A stretch of DNA of 15,028 nt. Origin: an uncultured Candidatus Melainabacteria bacterium (GTDB lineage Bacteria; Cyanobacteriota; Vampirovibrionia; LMEP-6097). A model generated the notes under the pieces. The model was given only the letters and a program-made list of their open reading frames with translations, was not told where the DNA came from and did not search any database. Both the position numbers and the translations under genes were made by a program. Where the stretch lies: assembly GCA_937927525.1 (NCBI GenBank), contig CALBDR010000312.1, forward strand, positions 1-15,028. The letters are read 5' to 3'. Positions 13,073 to 15,028 of the stretch are shown in pieces (position 1 is the first letter of the stretch; each line of letters opens with the position of its first letter).

Positions 13073-14026
13073 ATGCCAGAATCAGAAACTAAACGTGAAC
13101 TTCATATTAATTGGTATCCCGGTCATATAGCTAAAGCTGAAAAGCAGCTGAAAGAAAAAATCAAGCTAATTGATTTTGTAATAGAAGTGCGTGATGCTCG
13201 TATTCCTTTTGCTAGCCATCATAGAAATTTAAAAGAGTGGCTCGGTAATAAAGAATATATTTCAGTACTTAATAAAAGTGATTTGGCTGATCCTGTGAAA
13301 ACTAAAAATGCTCAAGAAACTATTATTAAAGAAAAAGAAGCATATGCTAGTTTCATCGTGGATTCTAGAAAGAATTCTTTACCGGCTAATTTTTTGAAGG
13401 CTGTCGATAAGCTTGCAGCTAAAGCTACTGAGAAATTTAAAGCAAAAGGAATTCTTAAACGCCCAGCTAGAGTGATGGTAGTGGGTTACCCTAATGTCGG
13501 TAAATCTACTATTATCAATAGACTCTCTCACACAAAGAAAGCTAAAGTAGAGAATCGTCCAGGAGTCACTCAGCAACAGCAATGGGTGAAAGTGAAGAGT
13601 AAACTTGATATTTTACTTTTAGATACGCCAGGAATTATTCCTCAGAAGCTTTATTCAGATGATCAGGCGATTAAGCTCGCTTTAGCTAACTGCGTTTCAG
13701 CTAAGAGCTTCGATGCCATGGAATTAGTGCTCTCTTCTTTACCAATTATTGAGAAGGCTTATCCAGGATTAATTAGCTCTTATTATAAAACTGATGATGA
13801 GCTTAAAGATTTAAAAGCTAAATATGAGCTAGGTAAGGATGCTGAAGACTTAAGTATTATTGGGAAACCTGACTATTTATCAGTATTGATTGAGAAATTA
13901 GCACATAAAAAAGGCTGGATTCGCAAAGGCACGGGTGGGCAGGCTGAAGCTGATATGGAAAGAGCTGCTTTGAAGATTATTTCTGATTTCCGTGAGCAAA
14001 AATTTGCTAAGATAAATCTAGAATAG
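13073..14026 (+). CDS. rbgA: Ribosome biogenesis GTPase, YlqF/RbgA type
   Basis: RbgA-type GTPases act late in 50S subunit assembly and are released by GTP hydrolysis on the near-mature particle. The protein has the circularly permuted order G4-G5-G1-G2-G3: NKSD at 67-70, then the Walker-type G1 GYPNVGKST (138-146) and DTPG (184-187). The family N terminus INWYPGHIAKAEKQL and the C-terminal helical domain (KKGWIRKGTGGQAEADMERAA) are intact; 317 residues is slightly above the usual 280-290. It follows gatD by 11 bases. I chose ATG 13073; a TTG at 13070 in the same frame would add one residue. AAGG at 13055-13058 is a distant ribosome binding site, and GATAAT/TAAGAT just before the ATG could be another leaderless -10. 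Confidence 0.95.
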   Translation: MPESETKRELHINWYPGHIAKAEKQLKEKIKLIDFVIEVRDARIPFASHHRNLKEWLGNKEYISVLNKSDLADPVKTKNAQETIIKEKEAYASFIVDSRKNSLPANFLKAVDKLAAKATEKFKAKGILKRPARVMVVGYPNVGKSTIINRLSHTKKAKVENRPGVTQQQQWVKVKSKLDILLLDTPGIIPQKLYSDDQAIKLALANCVSAKSFDAMELVLSSLPIIEKAYPGLISSYYKTDDELKDLKAKYELGKDAEDLSIIGKPDYLSVLIEKLAHKKGWIRKGTGGQAEADMERAALKIISDFREQKFAKINLE

Positions 14027-14055
14027 TATTTACGTGTTATTGGTCGAATAATACC

Positions 14056-14078
14056 TATAATCTGCCCGTATGAGGAAG
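14056..14078 (+). promoter_or_regulatory. Promoter -10 and Shine-Dalgarno of the M16 peptidase gene
   Basis: A perfect TATAAT lies at 14056-14061, predicting transcription from about 14068. GAGGAAG (14072-14078) then lies 7 bases before the TTG at 14086. An ATG at 14070 is in another frame and stops after 16 codons, so the TTG is the start. No good -35 box is visible. Confidence 0.65.
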
Positions 14079-14085
14079 TTCTGTT

Positions 14086-15028
14086 TTGTCTATTCAAACA
14101 GCTGCATTACATGCTCCTAAATTGAACCCTATTAATTCTGTAACCAAGGAGATTGGTTATAGGGCGTATGAGCTTAAAGATAAATTAAAAAACTGGTCTA
14201 GGGTTTTTATGAAGCGTTTAGCTAGCTTTAAACCTGTTTCTAAAGATTTTAATGAAGTTGTTAAAAGTAAGGATAATCTTGCTCAAGAGTATCGCCATAA
14301 ACCTAGTGGTCTAAAGATTTTTAATATAAATGATACTAACTCGAAGCTTACTCAGTTGAGGCTTACCGTTAAGCTTCCAGAAACAGAAGAGGAGCGTTCA
14401 GGATCTGCTCACTTTTTTGAACATATGGCGATGAAGAATATAGGTGCCATGAAAAAAGATATAGTTACATGGGCAGAAGAAAATGGTGTTGAATGTAATG
14501 CTCAAACTACTGCAAAAGATATGGCTTTTTACTTTAATTTACCTGATGAAAAAATTCAGCCTGTACTTAATTTCTTTGGTCACTTATATAGTAAAGAGCC
14601 TTGGAATTATGATGAGGGTACTTTAGAAGCTGAGAGAAAAGTTATTCAGGGAGAAAGAATTGGTTATGATAATAAACCATTTTTTAATTTAATTCGTGAA
14701 GTTGCTCATTTCCTTAAAGGAAAAAGACACTATAATAATAAAAATTTATTAGGAACTGAAGAGGATATTAATAAAATTAATGTTCAAAATTTGGAAAACA
14801 TTAGAAAAGCCTTTAATAGTGCTGAATCTACTCTTAAAATAGATGGTCCTAATTCAAAATTAGTTGATTCTATGATTCATAAGTCATTTCAGGATGTTGA
14901 AGCAAAAGTTGAAAAACTTGAAAAGCTTGAAATTGATTATGAAAAAGAGATACCCAAGACTACTAAAAAAGTTTTTAAACATCACGATTTAACTGATGGA
15001 CAAATGATTGTCTACTATCCAGATAGAC
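14086..15028 (+). CDS. M16 (pitrilysin/insulinase) family zinc peptidase, 3' end missing
   Basis: This is the first 314 residues of an M16 metallopeptidase; the frame is open at the end of the window. The inverted zinc motif HFFEH is at 109-113 (H109, E112, H113) in SGSAHFFEHMAMK, and the third ligand is E190 in VIQGERIGYDNKP, exactly 77 residues after H113, as in the family (HxxEH-x76-E). The GVECNAQTTAKDMAFYF segment between them is also typical. The catalytic half is thus intact. About 50 charged N-terminal residues precede the domain, and no signal peptide is seen, so it is probably cytosolic. Family members degrade short or unfolded peptides. The start is TTG, fixed by the Shine-Dalgarno just upstream. 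Confidence 0.92.
   Translation, partial: MSIQTAALHAPKLNPINSVTKEIGYRAYELKDKLKNWSRVFMKRLASFKPVSKDFNEVVKSKDNLAQEYRHKPSGLKIFNINDTNSKLTQLRLTVKLPETEEERSGSAHFFEHMAMKNIGAMKKDIVTWAEENGVECNAQTTAKDMAFYFNLPDEKIQPVLNFFGHLYSKEPWNYDEGTLEAERKVIQGERIGYDNKPFFNLIREVAHFLKGKRHYNNKNLLGTEEDINKINVQNLENIRKAFNSAESTLKIDGPNSKLVDSMIHKSFQDVEAKVEKLEKLEIDYEKEIPKTTKKVFKHHDLTDGQMIVYYPDR

Noticed and set aside
14070..14120. ATG 14070 as start of the M16 peptidase
   Set aside because: It is in another frame and stops after 16 codons; TTG 14086 is in frame and has GAGGAAG at good spacing.
1..15028. CRISPR arrays, tRNA or rRNA genes, insertion sequences, prophage
   Set aside because: I saw no evenly spaced repeats, no cloverleaf-like segments in the gaps, and no transposase, integrase or phage structural proteins on either strand.

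Overview
The window is AT-rich (roughly one third G+C by eye) bacterial DNA read with the standard bacterial code. A beta-barrel-type outer-membrane protein, an exported SlyD-like protein and an M16 peptidase point to a diderm. The GatD-type amidotransferase and the RbgA/YlqF-type GTPase are typical of Firmicutes, Cyanobacteria and their relatives. My best guess is the non-photosynthetic cyanobacterial sister lineage (Melainabacteria/Vampirovibrionia). This is inferred from gene content and composition only; no rRNA is present to settle it.

Layout. Positions 1-1131: one exported outer-membrane-type protein with a strong ribosome binding site and its own rho-independent terminator. 1228-3715: an unknown helical protein, then enolase, then a HIT-family gene that is broken by an internal deletion and frameshift. 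3716-6106: a long leader, then an acidic protein whose core carries a GDPHVD site joined to a DxNxDGxxD calcium loop (resembling the DUF1521 / calcium-induced self-cleavage family), then a DnaQ-fold protein that has lost its recognisable catalytic acids. 6107-7548: a long inverted repeat and a decayed sodium:solute symporter with a large deletion and two homopolymer frameshifts. 7512-10290 (minus strand): an unknown protein with a possible operator and leader ORF, then hisB, which is translationally coupled to an exported Pro/Lys/Glu-rich protein. 10398-11738: a creatininase-family metal hydrolase and an exported SlyD-like prolyl isomerase. 11849-15028: an unknown small basic/acidic protein, GatD overlapping it, RbgA-type GTPase, and the 5' part of an M16 peptidase that runs off the end.

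How the genes work together. Most are housekeeping: glycolysis (enolase), histidine synthesis (hisB), peptidoglycan amidation (gatD), 50S ribosome assembly (rbgA-type). Two decayed genes and one apparent pseudoenzyme lie within about 4.2 kb (3348-7548), which suggests a region losing function. The most interesting candidate is the 3956-6106 pair: a predicted calcium-triggered self-cleaving protein next to a catalytically dead exonuclease-fold protein. A second theme is initiation: enolase, the 1242 gene and the SlyD-like gene each have a -10-like box ending only 7-8 bases before the ATG and no Shine-Dalgarno, which suggests leaderless mRNAs alongside genes with strong Shine-Dalgarno sequences.
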